A DNA stretch of 64,000 bases from an uncultured Flavobacteriales bacterium (GTDB lineage Bacteria > Bacteroidota > Bacteroidia > Flavobacteriales_E > Vicingaceae). A model generated the notes under the pieces. The model was not told where the DNA came from. It saw only the letters and a list, made by a program, of their open reading frames with translations, and ran no database searches. How positions within the stretch are numbered: position 1 is the stretch's first letter; every line of letters begins with the position of its first letter. The position numbers and the translations under genes are program-made. Location of the stretch: the NCBI GenBank assembly GCA_913056345.1, contig CAJXMH010000001.1, positions 124,001 through 188,000 of the forward strand. The letters are read 5' to 3'. Shown one piece after another: positions 44,254-53,521 of this stretch.

Positions 44254-45093
44254 ATGGCTGAAGAGATATACTTTTGGGAGGGTGAATGGCAAGCGAATGA
44301 ACCTAGACTTGGATTGAATAGAGCATTTCGTTTTGGTGATGGATTATTCGAAACGATTCGAATTACGGAAGGTAAAGCTCCATTATGGACTCAACATTTA
44401 GAAAGACTTAAGCAGTCAGCTTTAATACTGAAACTCGACCTTCCAAAGAATTTTACAACCACCCTTAATAACATCCTTTTTGACTTGTTAGAAAAGCCAG
44501 CATTTCGATCATCGATCTTTCGCATCTGGATTTTTAGATCTGGCAAAGGAAAGTACACCCCTGAGACCAACTCCGCTAGCTTTGTTTGCAAAGCTGAAAC
44601 CCTGCCGGCGCAAAAAAATGATAATACTCAGCATGGGTTGATCATAGATTTGTGTGAAACTGTGACACTTACAGCCGATACTCTTTCAAATCTTAAAAGC
44701 TTGAATTCATTGATTTACGTAATGGCTGCAATTGAAAAGTCGGAAAAAGGTTTCGATGAGTTGCTTTTGCGCAATCAAAAAGGGGAACTTGTTGAAGGGA
44801 CTTCTACTAACTTGTTCATCGTGAAAAAGAAAGCCATTTACACGCCACCATTAAGCTCTGGTGCCCTTGATGGAGTAATGCGAAAACAGATTATACAAGT
44901 GGCTAAAAGGCTTGGTTTTAGTGTAAGCGAGGAGTCAATTTCTCAAGAAGCATTAGAGTCTGCTGATGAGGTTTTTCTGAGCAATGCAGTATCTGGAATT
45001 CAGTGGGTGAAAGCCTTTAGAAAAAGAAGGTATTTACACCAACTTTCCAATGTTTTGAGTTCAAAGCTTTATAGCTCAGCACCAAAAGTATAG
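44254..45093 (+). CDS. Class IV aminotransferase (aminodeoxychorismate lyase/branched-chain aminotransferase type)
   Basis: From the ATG of MAEEIYFWEG the product is 279 residues. 'NRAFRFGDGLFETIRITEG', 'LKSLNSLIYVMA' (with the PLP lysine in 'SNLKSLNS') and 'LLLRNQKGELVEGTSTNLFIV' are class IV aminotransferase landmarks, closest in feel to PabC (folate synthesis). A D-amino acid or branched-chain aminotransferase cannot be excluded. The open frame extends far upstream inside the rhomboid gene, which is not a plausible start. Confidence 0.85.
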   Translation: MAEEIYFWEGEWQANEPRLGLNRAFRFGDGLFETIRITEGKAPLWTQHLERLKQSALILKLDLPKNFTTTLNNILFDLLEKPAFRSSIFRIWIFRSGKGKYTPETNSASFVCKAETLPAQKNDNTQHGLIIDLCETVTLTADTLSNLKSLNSLIYVMAAIEKSEKGFDELLLRNQKGELVEGTSTNLFIVKKKAIYTPPLSSGALDGVMRKQIIQVAKRLGFSVSEESISQEALESADEVFLSNAVSGIQWVKAFRKRRYLHQLSNVLSSKLYSSAPKV

Positions 45094-45396
45094 TAGTAAT
45101 AGATCTCATTAAGTCTGTCGTTAGACAACAGACTGCAAATTAGCGTAAAATCTAGCACTTTATACTTTGTATATCTCTAATCACAAAGTAAAACTGCGCT
45201 AATGCATATTGTTAAATGTAGTGGATAGTGGAAGTTGAAATGCAAACGCATTCAGTTTTACATGATATTCTAATCTTGCTTAATTCAAAAAGCAATCTAA
45301 AAATGAGCGCATAAATTACCTTTATGATGTATGCTCTTAAGTAAATTTTGTTAAAATTTGCTTAAGGTTATTCAAACAACGCTGTTATTCAGTCTA
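45094..45396. promoter_or_regulatory. 303-base 5' region of the T9SS calcium-repeat protein, with several inverted repeats
   Basis: No gene seen. Inverted repeats: AGTCTGT/ACAGACT near 45114-45136; TACTTTGT/ACAAAGTA with a 12-base loop near 45160-45190, nested in TTAGCG/CGCTAA; and CTTAAGTAAATTTT/AAAATTTGCTTAAG (one mismatch, 3-base loop) at 45336-45366, 30 bases before the ATG. The last could act as an operator or a 5'-UTR hairpin. The role of each is unproven. Confidence 0.5.
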
Positions 45397-47988
45397 ATGA
45401 AGAAGATTACACTTTTCTTAGTAGTTATTTCCCTAAGTGTTTATGCTTTGAATGCTCAAATATTGCATGATAACAGTTGTTCTTCAATTAGTACTAGCTT
45501 CACTCTGGATTGGGAAGATAATCCTGGCGCAAACCAATTTAACTGGACCCCACAAGGAAATACTTCTTTTACAGCTTCTAATATTCAAGGAACAGGAAAC
45601 CAAATTGCTTTTGCAGTAACTGGAGCAACAGGAACCTTAACCACAGAAAACTCAATTTCAACCCCTGGTGTAACTAATTCACTTAGTGGTGGTGTAGACG
45701 CCCTTCACATATCTTCTAGTGGTTTAAGTGCAAGTCAAGAAATAAGGCTTACCATGACTTTTACACCTGCTTTAGCAGGTGATATTTCTTTTGATTTATA
45801 TAATTTAATAGAATTGTCAGGAGGTGGAATAGGGGGGCAGCAAATGGAGGTTTTTGGCTTGACTTCAACCGGTTTTGCCATTGTTCCTGAGTTAACAGAT
45901 AATGGCTCACCCTCTTGGGAATTGGAAGGTCCAGGTGTGATTGATGGAAATGCAACAAGCACTGCGGGCACCAATGATCAAGTCGGAGTTAATTTCAGAA
46001 GTATCTCTGATATTTCGACCATCACGGTTATTTTAAGAAGATGCTCTGGTTGTGGAAATGCCACTAATACAGAATTTGCTCTTGGTGATATTGATATTTG
46101 CCTAACCCCTGATACTGATCAAGATGGTATACCTGATACCCAAGATCAAGATGATGACAATGATGGAATTTTAGATGTGATTGAAAAATGCCCTACCCAA
46201 GACAGATCTCTAGCAGATTGGGATAACTACACATACAATAATGGGGATGCTAGCAATACTTATAATCTTCCTGATGGGACCAATATGACAGTTGCTGTGT
46301 CTTCAAATGGTGCATCAATTGTTGCTGGAGAAACAAATTCAGATCTCACAGGAGGACAAGGAGCAGGAACGGTTGGATTATTCTTAAACGGAAACCAAAA
46401 CCTCCAAGTAAACAGTATTGATGTTACTTTCAGTTTTGATCAAGCCATAGATAGTTTGGAGTATACCATTTTCGATGTAGACCAATTGGGAGGGCAATAT
46501 GTTGATTCAATAACGGTCATTGGCTATTTTGATGGCTTTGTAGTATTTCCCAATTTAACTTCAAGCGCCAATAACACTGTAACTCAAAACAGAGCCGTAG
46601 GGGATGTCAGTACGGCCGACAATCTTGCTACCGCAAATTTAGACGTTGCTTTTACAGAGCCGATCGATAGTATGGTTGTGTACTATGGAAATGGGTCAAC
46701 GGCACCTGCAGCTCCCGGCAATCAATGGATAACCATATGGGACTTCTCGTACATCGGGGATTGTGGTTCGGTTGATAGTGATGGGGATGGTGTTGCAGAT
46801 TACCTCGATATTGACGCTGATAATGATGGAATAGTAGATTATATAGAGTGGCAGGCTTCAACAGCAACACCAATTGCTCCTGCAGGGGCTGATGCCGATA
46901 GCGATGGTATTGATGACAACTTTGAAGTTGTTTCAGCACCAGTTGATACCGACGGAGATGGTATTCCTGATTTTCAAGATCCTGATGCCGATAACGATGG
47001 AGACTTGGATATTTTAGAAGGATGGGATACTAATAATGACGGTGTCGCAGACACCAGTCCTTCAGGAATCGATACAGATGGAGACGGTTTCCCGGATTGG
47101 CAAGAAGGTTTTGATGATGACGAGGATGGAGATGCTCAAAATGATCTAGAGGATCGAGCAGATGCTTTTGAAACAGCAGCCGGCAATCCTTTATTTTACA
47201 TCAACACCGATGATGCCGATAATGACGGATTACCGGATTGGTTAGAAGATGATGATGCAGACAATGTTCCGAACTTCTTGGATCCGGATAATGCCTTCTA
47301 TCAAGATACCGATGGTGACGGAACAGTTGATCTTTATGATACGGACAATAGCGGTACAGTGGCAAGCACTCCTGATACCGATGGAGATGGAGAATACGAC
47401 TTTAGAGACACAGACAATCAAACATCTTTACCGGTTGAGTTAATTGGCTTTACCGCACTTGCAGAAGGTGATCGCAGTAAATTGATTTGGGCTACCGAAT
47501 CTGAATTGAATAACGATTATTTCTTAATTGAGCGGGCAGGAGAGGATGGTGATTTTAAAGTGATTGCTCAAGTAGATGGGGCAGGCAACAGTAATAGAAG
47601 ATTAGACTATTTCACCTATGATGAGAATCCATTAGAAGGCAATAACTATTACCGCTTAAAGCAAGTTGATTTTAATGGGGAGTATAGTTACTCTCAGATT
47701 GAGGTTCTTCAGTACAAGTCCGAAATGATGGACGCTAGCCTGTATCCTAACCCGACCAATGGAGAACAATTGTTTTTAACTATAACAGAGCCAAAAGCAG
47801 GTAAGTATACTTTAAGAGTATTAAGTTCTGAAGGTAAAGTAATGCTAGTAAGAGAACTAAGCCTTGAGGCAGAAACTTTATACTTTGAGCTTGAGTTGCT
47901 CAACAGATTGAAGTTAAGCTCTGGAACTTATTTTGTAGTGATTCAATCAGTCGAAAGGTTAAAGACTTTGCCCTTTATTGTTAGGTAG
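45397..47988 (+). CDS. T9SS-secreted protein with calcium-binding thrombospondin type 3-like repeats
   Basis: From the chosen ATG the protein is 863 residues with a signal peptide ([10 protein letters not shown]..., ending LNAQ). Two beta-rich domains precede and follow the first group of DxDxDG-type loops (e.g. [17 protein letters not shown]). From about residue 460 a long series of these acidic loops follows ([27 protein letters not shown] and others), typical of thrombospondin type 3 calcium repeats that stiffen cell-surface proteins. The end, from '[13 protein letters not shown]', is a type A T9SS sorting domain. It is probably a surface adhesin or matrix protein. An in-frame start 39 bases upstream is less likely. 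Confidence 0.85.
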   Translation: MKKITLFLVVISLSVYALNAQILHDNSCSSISTSFTLDWEDNPGANQFNWTPQGNTSFTASNIQGTGNQIAFAVTGATGTLTTENSISTPGVTNSLSGGVDALHISSSGLSASQEIRLTMTFTPALAGDISFDLYNLIELSGGGIGGQQMEVFGLTSTGFAIVPELTDNGSPSWELEGPGVIDGNATSTAGTNDQVGVNFRSISDISTITVILRRCSGCGNATNTEFALGDIDICLTPDTDQDGIPDTQDQDDDNDGILDVIEKCPTQDRSLADWDNYTYNNGDASNTYNLPDGTNMTVAVSSNGASIVAGETNSDLTGGQGAGTVGLFLNGNQNLQVNSIDVTFSFDQAIDSLEYTIFDVDQLGGQYVDSITVIGYFDGFVVFPNLTSSANNTVTQNRAVGDVSTADNLATANLDVAFTEPIDSMVVYYGNGSTAPAAPGNQWITIWDFSYIGDCGSVDSDGDGVADYLDIDADNDGIVDYIEWQASTATPIAPAGADADSDGIDDNFEVVSAPVDTDGDGIPDFQDPDADNDGDLDILEGWDTNNDGVADTSPSGIDTDGDGFPDWQEGFDDDEDGDAQNDLEDRADAFETAAGNPLFYINTDDADNDGLPDWLEDDDADNVPNFLDPDNAFYQDTDGDGTVDLYDTDNSGTVASTPDTDGDGEYDFRDTDNQTSLPVELIGFTALAEGDRSKLIWATESELNNDYFLIERAGEDGDFKVIAQVDGAGNSNRRLDYFTYDENPLEGNNYYRLKQVDFNGEYSYSQIEVLQYKSEMMDASLYPNPTNGEQLFLTITEPKAGKYTLRVLSSEGKVMLVRELSLEAETLYFELELLNRLKLSSGTYFVVIQSVERLKTLPFIVR

Positions 47989-48010
47989 AACAAACTTAAA
48001 CTGAATAAAC

Positions 48011-48045
48011 AACAAGCCACCGAGGAATCGGTGGCTTGCTTTGTT
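48011..48045 (+). terminator. Rho-independent terminator after the T9SS protein
   Basis: Stem CAAGCCACCGA / TCGGTGGCTTG with a GGAA loop, followed by CTTTGTT. It could also serve the convergent yqgE-like gene. Confidence 0.8.
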
Positions 48046-48099
48046 ATGCGCTTTTTTTGAGCAAAAGCAAATGATTACAACAGTTAGCTAGTCGATCAA

Positions 48100-48693
48100 T
48101 TAATTCAAATTAGGATTTTCAGGATAATTAACCATCATTGCGATTTCTTTTTCAGCTTTCGCCATTACCTGTTTCCACAAATCCTCTGAATCATTACTGA
48201 GAATTAACGAAGGGTCGCTATCTTGAACAAACCATGAATTTGTTTTGAGTTCATTTTTTAATTGTCCAAAGTCCCAACCTGAGTAGCCAAGAAAAAATTT
48301 GATCTCGTTTTTTTGAATGAGTTCTTGTTCAATTAATCCCTTGAGCATATCAAAATTTCCACTCCAATAGATGTCTCCGCTTACTTGAATTGCTTCTGGG
48401 ATCAAATCACCTTTGGAGTGAAGAAAAAATAAATTTTGCGGTTGTACAGGACCTCCTAGGTAGACAGGAAAGTCAAGCTCAGGAAAATCTTCAATTAATT
48501 CAGATAACTTTATATCAAGCGCTTGGTTTAAAATAAAACCTACCGATCCTTCTTTATTATGTTCCGTTAGCAACACAACAGATCGTTTAAAGTAAGGGTC
48601 TTCCATAAAGGGCTCTGAAACCAAAAATCTGCCTTTTGCTGCCTCTATTTTATTTAATTCTGAAATTTTTCTTTTAAAAGGGTTGTAATCCAT
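48100..48693 (-). CDS. YqgE/AlgH family protein
   Basis: The 197-residue product has 'GRFLVSEPFMEDPYFKRSVVLLTEHNKEGSVGFILNQ', 'YLGGPVQPQNLFFLH' and 'FFLGYSGWDFGQLKNEL', the hallmarks of UPF0301/YqgE. Members are cytosolic proteins of unclear role, first linked to alginate regulation in Pseudomonas. The gene appears to stand alone. Confidence 0.93.
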   Translation of the reverse strand: MDYNPFKRKISELNKIEAAKGRFLVSEPFMEDPYFKRSVVLLTEHNKEGSVGFILNQALDIKLSELIEDFPELDFPVYLGGPVQPQNLFFLHSKGDLIPEAIQVSGDIYWSGNFDMLKGLIEQELIQKNEIKFFLGYSGWDFGQLKNELKTNSWFVQDSDPSLILSNDSEDLWKQVMAKAEKEIAMMVNYPENPNLN

Positions 48694-48824
48694 AGTTGTT
48701 ACGGCTTTAAATTCTGCCTTAAAGCGTTTTGTGATCTTATAATTTTATTCAACTTTACGGTTAAATTACCAATAGCAAACAAAACATCGATAGTTAACTC
48801 TTGTTTAGCAACAAATAGACCGTT

Positions 48825-49472
48825 ATGAGTGATATTAGGAAAAAGGTCAAATCTTTAAGAAGGGATTTTGAACTCGACAGTTTAAGCAAATCTGATGTGA
48901 CTGAAGAACCGTTAGACCTTTTGCATCAGTGGCTGGAATTAGCCATTGAAAGTGAATTAAAAGATCCGAATGCCTTTGTTTTATCTACGGTTAAGAATGG
49001 GCAGCCTGATAGCCGGGTAGTACTGTTAAGAGATGCGCATGAAGAGGGTTTACAGTTTTTTACCAATTATTCAAGCAAGAAAGGCGAAGACCTTGTAAGA
49101 AATAATCGCGTTAGCCTAAATTTCTTTTGGGCAGAACTAGATCGTCAAATCAGAATTCATGGTAAAGTAGATCAGCTTTCTGCTGAACAGTCCGACGAAT
49201 ACTTTCACTCCCGACCTCGATCAAGCCAAATTGGAGCATGGGCAAGCAATCAAAGCCATGAACTTAAAAGCCGAAAATTATTAGAAACTAGAATCAAGGA
49301 GCTTGAAGAGCGTTTCGAAGATCAAGAGGTTCCTCGACCTGAGTTTTGGGGCGGTTACTTGATTAAACCTTCTTATTATGAATTTTGGCAGGGTAGATCG
49401 AGTAGATTACACGATCGAATTATCTACGAACAAGATGGAGCAAATTGGAAGATAAAAAGGTTGTTTCCTTAA
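48825..49472 (+). CDS. pdxH: Pyridoxamine 5'-phosphate oxidase
   Basis: The 215-residue flavoenzyme matches PdxH in size and sequence: 'DPNAFVLSTVKNGQPDSRVVLLRDAHEEGLQFFTNYSSKKG', 'NFFWAELDRQIRIHGKV', 'RPRSSQIGAWASNQS' and C-terminal 'WQGRSSRLHDRIIYE'. It oxidises pyridoxine or pyridoxamine phosphate to the cofactor PLP. The 3' end overlaps the next gene by 28 bases. Confidence 0.95.
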   Translation: MSDIRKKVKSLRRDFELDSLSKSDVTEEPLDLLHQWLELAIESELKDPNAFVLSTVKNGQPDSRVVLLRDAHEEGLQFFTNYSSKKGEDLVRNNRVSLNFFWAELDRQIRIHGKVDQLSAEQSDEYFHSRPRSSQIGAWASNQSHELKSRKLLETRIKELEERFEDQEVPRPEFWGGYLIKPSYYEFWQGRSSRLHDRIIYEQDGANWKIKRLFP

Positions 49473-50710
49473 TTGATCGTTACCTAGAAAGGCATGCTTT
49501 TAGCAATCAACTGATAGATGAAAAGCCGTCGTCCAAGCTAGGTCAAATTGTAATCATTCCGGCATTTGAAGAAGATTCTCTTATTGCTACCCTAGAAAGT
49601 CTATACGCTTGCGAAAAACCAAAATGTGCGCTTGAAGTTATCGTTGTATTCAACGCTTCAGAGCATAGTGAAACAAGCTCTATTACTATTAATCAAAAGG
49701 CTCGGCTTGAGTTAGAAAAATGGTACAGCTCACTTTCGCAAGCTTGGTTCAAAATCCATACAATTGAGCAGAATAACCTTCCAGCAAAACATGCAGGAGT
49801 TGGCCTTGCCCGAAAAATAGGCATGGATGAAGCTGTGAGGCGTTTTCTGCAGTTAGGGCGAGATGGTTTGCTAATTTGCTTTGATGCAGATAGTCGGTGT
49901 CATCAAAATTACCTCACGGCCATTGAACAGCATTTTGAAATACAGGTTAACACACCTGCATGCTCCATTTATTTCGAACACCCAACGGCAGGGAAAGATT
50001 TTGATTCTGAAGTTTATGAGGGCATTGTAGCTTATGAGTTGCACTTGAGGTATTATAAACAAGCACTTGCTTTCGTACAATTACCCTATGCTTTCCATAC
50101 GGTAGGCTCATCTATGGCCGTGAAAACTTCGGCCTATTGCAAACAAGGGGGAATGAACAAGCGAAAAGCAGGAGAGGATTTTTACTTTCTTCAGAAATTC
50201 ATCAAATCAGGAAATTTCACTGAGTTGAACTCAAGCACGGTCATTCCTTCTCCTAGACCATCACATCGAGTGCCTTTTGGCACCGGTCGATCCATTGCTG
50301 AGATGCAGCAGAATAAAAGGCAACTAGACGAAAGCTATGCGTGGGAGAATGTACTTTTACTAAAAGAGGTTTTGCAAGATGTCGGAAAGTGGTACACTGG
50401 CCAATTTCAAGCACATCCATTATTTGAAGAATTTTATGGACGAGAAAAATGGCTTAGCTCAATTGAGCAAATTCGTGCCAATTCAACTTCACTTGAAAGT
50501 TTTAGGAAACGCTTTTTCAATTGGTTTGATGCTTTTCAATGCTTAAAGTTCATGCATTTTTTAAGAGATACCAATGCCACTCAGAAGCCTTTAATTGAGG
50601 AAGTTCCTAAACTATTAAGAGCTAATGGTTTGATGATTAAAGAAAAGCATGAAAGCCTCTATTCGCTCCTCATGCGACTTCGAGAAATTGACCAAAAAGG
50701 CTTGATCTAG
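49445..50710 (+). CDS. Family 2-like glycosyltransferase, unknown specificity
   Basis: The 421-residue protein has an N-terminal GT-A-like domain: 'GQIVIIPAFEEDSLIATLESLYACE', the DxD-type 'LLICFDADSRCH', and 'SSMAVKTSAYCKQGGMNKRKAGEDFYFLQKF', where GED is the usual acidic motif of GT2 proteins. About 150 residues of helix follow. No lipid or membrane segment is seen. Translation must start at a TTG within pdxH; no ATG is available. The final base region overlaps the stop of the convergent gene. Confidence 0.75.
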   Translation: MEDKKVVSLIDRYLERHAFSNQLIDEKPSSKLGQIVIIPAFEEDSLIATLESLYACEKPKCALEVIVVFNASEHSETSSITINQKARLELEKWYSSLSQAWFKIHTIEQNNLPAKHAGVGLARKIGMDEAVRRFLQLGRDGLLICFDADSRCHQNYLTAIEQHFEIQVNTPACSIYFEHPTAGKDFDSEVYEGIVAYELHLRYYKQALAFVQLPYAFHTVGSSMAVKTSAYCKQGGMNKRKAGEDFYFLQKFIKSGNFTELNSSTVIPSPRPSHRVPFGTGRSIAEMQQNKRQLDESYAWENVLLLKEVLQDVGKWYTGQFQAHPLFEEFYGREKWLSSIEQIRANSTSLESFRKRFFNWFDAFQCLKFMHFLRDTNATQKPLIEEVPKLLRANGLMIKEKHESLYSLLMRLREIDQKGLI

Positions 50711-51189
50711 TTTTGGTTGAGTAATCGCAAATTTTCCAAGTAGCGGTAATTCTCTTGACTACTCACAAAATGGCCTGCTTCTATTAACTGGAATACCTCG
50801 TCTTCGCGGTTTTTAATGTATGGTCTTACCTCTTTAAAACACTTAAACCCCGACCAGAAGTTTTGTTCCACTAGACTAAGCGATTGAATTTGAGTAAAAT
50901 CGAATTGCAGCTGCTGCGGAGCTTTAATGCCGATAGCTGTTATATCCTCTTCTAGGCATTCAAAAGCAATTAATTGGTCGCTACTGCGGTACTCTAAATA
51001 CTTTACTGATTGCATTACTTTTTCAAAGGTCTCATCGCTATAGCGGCTTAGCATATTTAAGGCTTGCTCAGAGTGCTGATCTTGTAATACTTTCCAGTCA
51101 TAACCACTAAAGCCTTCAGCATATAGAAAATCTGAAAAGTCTTCATTCATGACCGTTAGTTCTTGGTAGGTTAAGTAGCGATATTTCAT
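50707..51189 (-). CDS. DUF6495-like protein
   Basis: The 160-residue protein begins 'MKYRYLTYQELTVMNEDFSDFLYAEGFSGYDWKVL', the opening I associate with DUF6495, a family found in Flavobacteriia. It is soluble and acidic, with no catalytic motif visible. Function unknown. The assignment is from sequence memory only. It is a single gene, with its stop overlapping that of the convergent glycosyltransferase. Confidence 0.6.
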   Translation of the reverse strand: MKYRYLTYQELTVMNEDFSDFLYAEGFSGYDWKVLQDQHSEQALNMLSRYSDETFEKVMQSVKYLEYRSSDQLIAFECLEEDITAIGIKAPQQLQFDFTQIQSLSLVEQNFWSGFKCFKEVRPYIKNREDEVFQLIEAGHFVSSQENYRYLENLRLLNQN

Positions 51190-51244
51190 GATGCTAAGTA
51201 AAATCCCTTACAAGATAAAAACAATCTTCAATTTCCCAAAATGC

Positions 51245-51679
51245 TTAAAGACTTGGTTCAAAGTGCTCGATTTTTTCTTTGATCTCTTCAGGAATGCTAA
51301 TGGTCTGTTGCTTTTGTACATCAAAAGTCACCAAGGTTTGCAAGGCTTTGGCTGCTACTTTTTCTTTCCCATCGTGAATGGAGCAAACCAAGCATTCAAA
51401 GGTGAAACTCTTATTGCCCATTTTATTAACTCGAGTATAGATCTTTACCGCATCACCAAATAAAATTGGCTGTAAATAATCGATCTCAATTCTTGCTACA
51501 AGCACGTTGAGCTGCTTAATGTCTCTAAACAAACCGAGTACATCTTGAGAGTAAGCTATCCTTGCTTCTTCTAAAAAGTTAAGGTAACGGGCGTTGTTTA
51601 CGTGGTGAAGTGCATCTAAGTCCATAAACCTAACTTTCAGATCAAGTTGATGGCGAAATTTATTGAGTTCATTTTCCAT
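51245..51679 (-). CDS. Acyl-CoA thioesterase, 4HBT family
   Basis: The 144-residue hotdog-fold protein has 'LKVRFMDLDALHHVNNARYLNFLEEAR', with the 4-hydroxybenzoyl-CoA thioesterase active-site region (D-x-D-x-x-x-H-V-N-N). 'VARIEIDYLQPILFGDAVKIYTRV' follows. It likely hydrolyses acyl-CoA thioesters in the cytosol. The start overlaps the end of the upstream gene by 11 bases, so the two are co-expressed. Confidence 0.9.
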   Translation of the reverse strand: MENELNKFRHQLDLKVRFMDLDALHHVNNARYLNFLEEARIAYSQDVLGLFRDIKQLNVLVARIEIDYLQPILFGDAVKIYTRVNKMGNKSFTFECLVCSIHDGKEKVAAKALQTLVTFDVQKQQTISIPEEIKEKIEHFEPSL

Positions 51680-52253
51680 AGGGCGTAAGGGATATTAGTT
51701 TTTTAAAATGTAGTCGGTAAAAATGATCAAGTTCATTTAATTGCTCTAATGGTAAAGCTACGGCAATTTTTAAGAATGCTGCGCTGCTATATTGCTCCAT
51801 TTTTTCTCTAGAAAAAGGTTCATAGTTATTCGATTCCAAGTCGTGTTCCCACTCATTTCCATGCCATGAAACTTTATACTCTATATCCTTCGAATATAGA
51901 TCCAGCAGGGGTAAATGGTCTAATGAACTTTCTAGGTGTTTTCCTTTAAGATGAAGTGTCATGGTGCAGCTTTTTCCCCACCATACAAGGGTTCTTATGG
52001 CTAAAATGTGCTCTTGTCCAAAAAGCCTTGGAAAGTCGAGCACCCTAAAAGGAAATCCTTTTAAGTTTTCCCCTTTGCTTACCTTACAGTTTGGACTTAC
52101 CTTTCTTAATTGAGGGTAGTCCTTCAGGCATGCTTTACCCAACTCATCAAGCTTTGCTTGTACCTTATCGAGTAGGGTATTTTTTTGGAGTATGACTTCT
52201 TGATTATTCAGCAGCTTGATTTCTGCAGGCAGAAAATCTATTTTGTTTTGCAT
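51669..52253 (-). CDS. Conserved protein of unknown function
   Basis: This 194-residue soluble protein has no motif I recognise. It contains 'GFPFRVLDFPRLFGQEHILAIRTLVWWGKSCTMTLHLKG', suggesting an alpha/beta domain, and a C-terminal helical segment. It overlaps the 4HBT thioesterase gene and is divergent from the SPFH operon. Confidence 0.6.
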   Translation of the reverse strand: MQNKIDFLPAEIKLLNNQEVILQKNTLLDKVQAKLDELGKACLKDYPQLRKVSPNCKVSKGENLKGFPFRVLDFPRLFGQEHILAIRTLVWWGKSCTMTLHLKGKHLESSLDHLPLLDLYSKDIEYKVSWHGNEWEHDLESNNYEPFSREKMEQYSSAAFLKIAVALPLEQLNELDHFYRLHFKKLISLTPYGK

Positions 52254-52289
52254 CCCTTAAAAGTACTTGCAAAAGTTTAAAATAATATT

Positions 52290-52316
52290 TATCATTGTGA
52301 TATCAAATCAATATCA
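52290..52316 (+). promoter_or_regulatory. Overlapping inverted repeats before the SPFH gene, candidate operator
   Basis: TATCA-TTG-TGATA (52290-52302) and TGATAT-7 bases-ATATCA (52298-52316) share an arm. The set ends 7 bases before the SPFH ATG. Ribbon-helix-helix proteins bind short tandem inverted repeats, and the operon's last gene encodes one. Confidence 0.45.
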
Positions 52317-52323
52317 TATTAAA

Positions 52324-53184
52324 ATGAGCATTAGTCACGAAAAAGAAATTAAGCCAACTTCTGGTTACACGATGTTGGCGACCAACTTAGGTCTTGTTGT
52401 TATTGGGGTACTTGGAATTGTCTTCCTTAAAAACCCCTTATCCATTATCCTTATTCTTCTAGGTTTAATATTATGCATCGGCTTTTTCTTTGTTTACCCC
52501 AATGGTTCTAGGGTTTTGACCTTATTTGGAGAATACAAGGGAACGGTTAAAGAACATGGTTTCTTTTGGGTCAACCCCTTTTACGTAAGGAAAGGGATTT
52601 CACTTAGGGCAAGGAACTTTGATAGTGAACGCTTAAAGGTGAACGATAAATTGGGTAATCCGATCAACATTAGTGTGATTCTAGTTTGGCGGGTAAAAGA
52701 CACTTACAAGGCAGCCTTTGAGGTGGATATTTATGAGAATTTTGTGCGCGTTCAAACCGATGCTGCAGTAAGGAAGTTAGCCAATTTGTACGCCTACGAC
52801 AATTTTGATGATGATGAATCTGAAGTCACTTTGCGCAGTGGAATGGGAGAGGTTAATGATAATTTGGAAAGAGAAGTTTCAGAACGTCTAGCCATTGCAG
52901 GAATAGAAGTCTTAGAAGCTAGAATTGGTTACTTGGCTTACGCTTCAGAAATTGCTTCAGCCATGCTTCGTCGCCAACAAGCAACAGCCATTGTAGCAGC
53001 TAGAATGAAAATAGTTGAAGGGGCTGTTTGGATGGTTGAAGAGGCTATCAAGCAACTGAAGAAAAGAGAGGTAATTGAATTAGATGATGATAAGAAGGCC
53101 GCTATGGTAAGCAATCTAATGACGGTTCTTTGTGCTGATAAAGACGCTTCTCCCGTAATCAATACTGGAACTTTAAATCAATAA
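52324..53184 (+). CDS. SPFH domain (stomatin/prohibitin family) membrane protein
   Basis: The 286-residue protein from the ATG of MSISHEKEIK has two adjacent N-terminal hydrophobic segments (about residues 15-60), then the SPFH domain: 'SRVLTLFGEYKGTVKEHGFFWVNPFYVRKGISLRARNFDSE', 'GNPINISVILVWRV', 'DTYKAAFEVDIYENFVRVQTDAAVRKLA'. SPFH proteins form oligomeric microdomain scaffolds in membranes and often affect proteases. It heads a three-gene unit with two small genes at four- and three-base gaps. Confidence 0.88.
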   Translation: MSISHEKEIKPTSGYTMLATNLGLVVIGVLGIVFLKNPLSIILILLGLILCIGFFFVYPNGSRVLTLFGEYKGTVKEHGFFWVNPFYVRKGISLRARNFDSERLKVNDKLGNPINISVILVWRVKDTYKAAFEVDIYENFVRVQTDAAVRKLANLYAYDNFDDDESEVTLRSGMGEVNDNLEREVSERLAIAGIEVLEARIGYLAYASEIASAMLRRQQATAIVAARMKIVEGAVWMVEEAIKQLKKREVIELDDDKKAAMVSNLMTVLCADKDASPVINTGTLNQ

Positions 53185-53187
53185 GAA

Positions 53188-53340
53188 ATGGAACGCTATC
53201 GACTTATATCAAAAGGTGTTTTTGAAAGTACTGGAAAATTCGAAAAACGACTAAATAGCTTGTCACTTGAAGGGTGGAAGGCGATTTCCATCAGTCATAA
53301 TGGAGGGCATATGGTGGTTTTGATGGAAAAGCCCAAATAA
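53188..53340 (+). CDS. DUF4177-like 50-residue protein
   Basis: A small frame of 50 residues reading 'MERYRLISKGVFES', 'LNSLSLEGWKAISI' and 'MVVLMEKPK'. The pattern of a strand, a helix with L-N-x-L-x-x-E-G-W, and a final strand matches DUF4177-type small proteins. It is fitted between SPFH and the Arc-like gene with gaps of three bases each, which supports translation. Function unknown. Confidence 0.75.
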   Translation: MERYRLISKGVFESTGKFEKRLNSLSLEGWKAISISHNGGHMVVLMEKPK

Positions 53341-53343
53341 TTT

Positions 53344-53514
53344 ATGGCTAAAAAGAAAGCATTTGCATTACGTCTAGATCCAGAGCTTTTAAAAGCCGTT
53401 GAGAAATGGGCTGCAGATGAGTTTCGCAGTACTAATGGTCAGCTTGAATGGATTATTACCCAAGCTCTGAAAAAGGAGGGAAGGCATAAAAAGAGGAAAC
53501 CAAAAGAAGACTAG
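53344..53514 (+). CDS. Arc-like ribbon-helix-helix DNA-binding protein
   Basis: A 56-residue protein, 'MAKKKAFALRLDPELLKAVEKWAADEFRSTNGQLEWIITQALKKEG' in outline, with the ribbon-helix-helix order: a short strand (AFALRLDP), helix 1 (ELLKAVEKWAADE), turn (RSTNGQ), helix 2 (LEWIITQALKKEG), and a basic tail. Similar Arc-type proteins are encoded after SPFH genes in other bacteria, to my recollection. It is probably a local repressor of its own operon; a candidate operator lies before the SPFH gene. Confidence 0.8.
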   Translation: MAKKKAFALRLDPELLKAVEKWAADEFRSTNGQLEWIITQALKKEGRHKKRKPKED

Positions 53515-53521
53515 TTTTTGG

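Noticed and set aside
46652-46939. Antisense gene inside the calcium-repeat protein
   Set aside because: It is an artefact of the repetitive GAT-rich DxDxDG codons read on the other strand, giving His/Gln/Leu-rich sequence without family resemblance.
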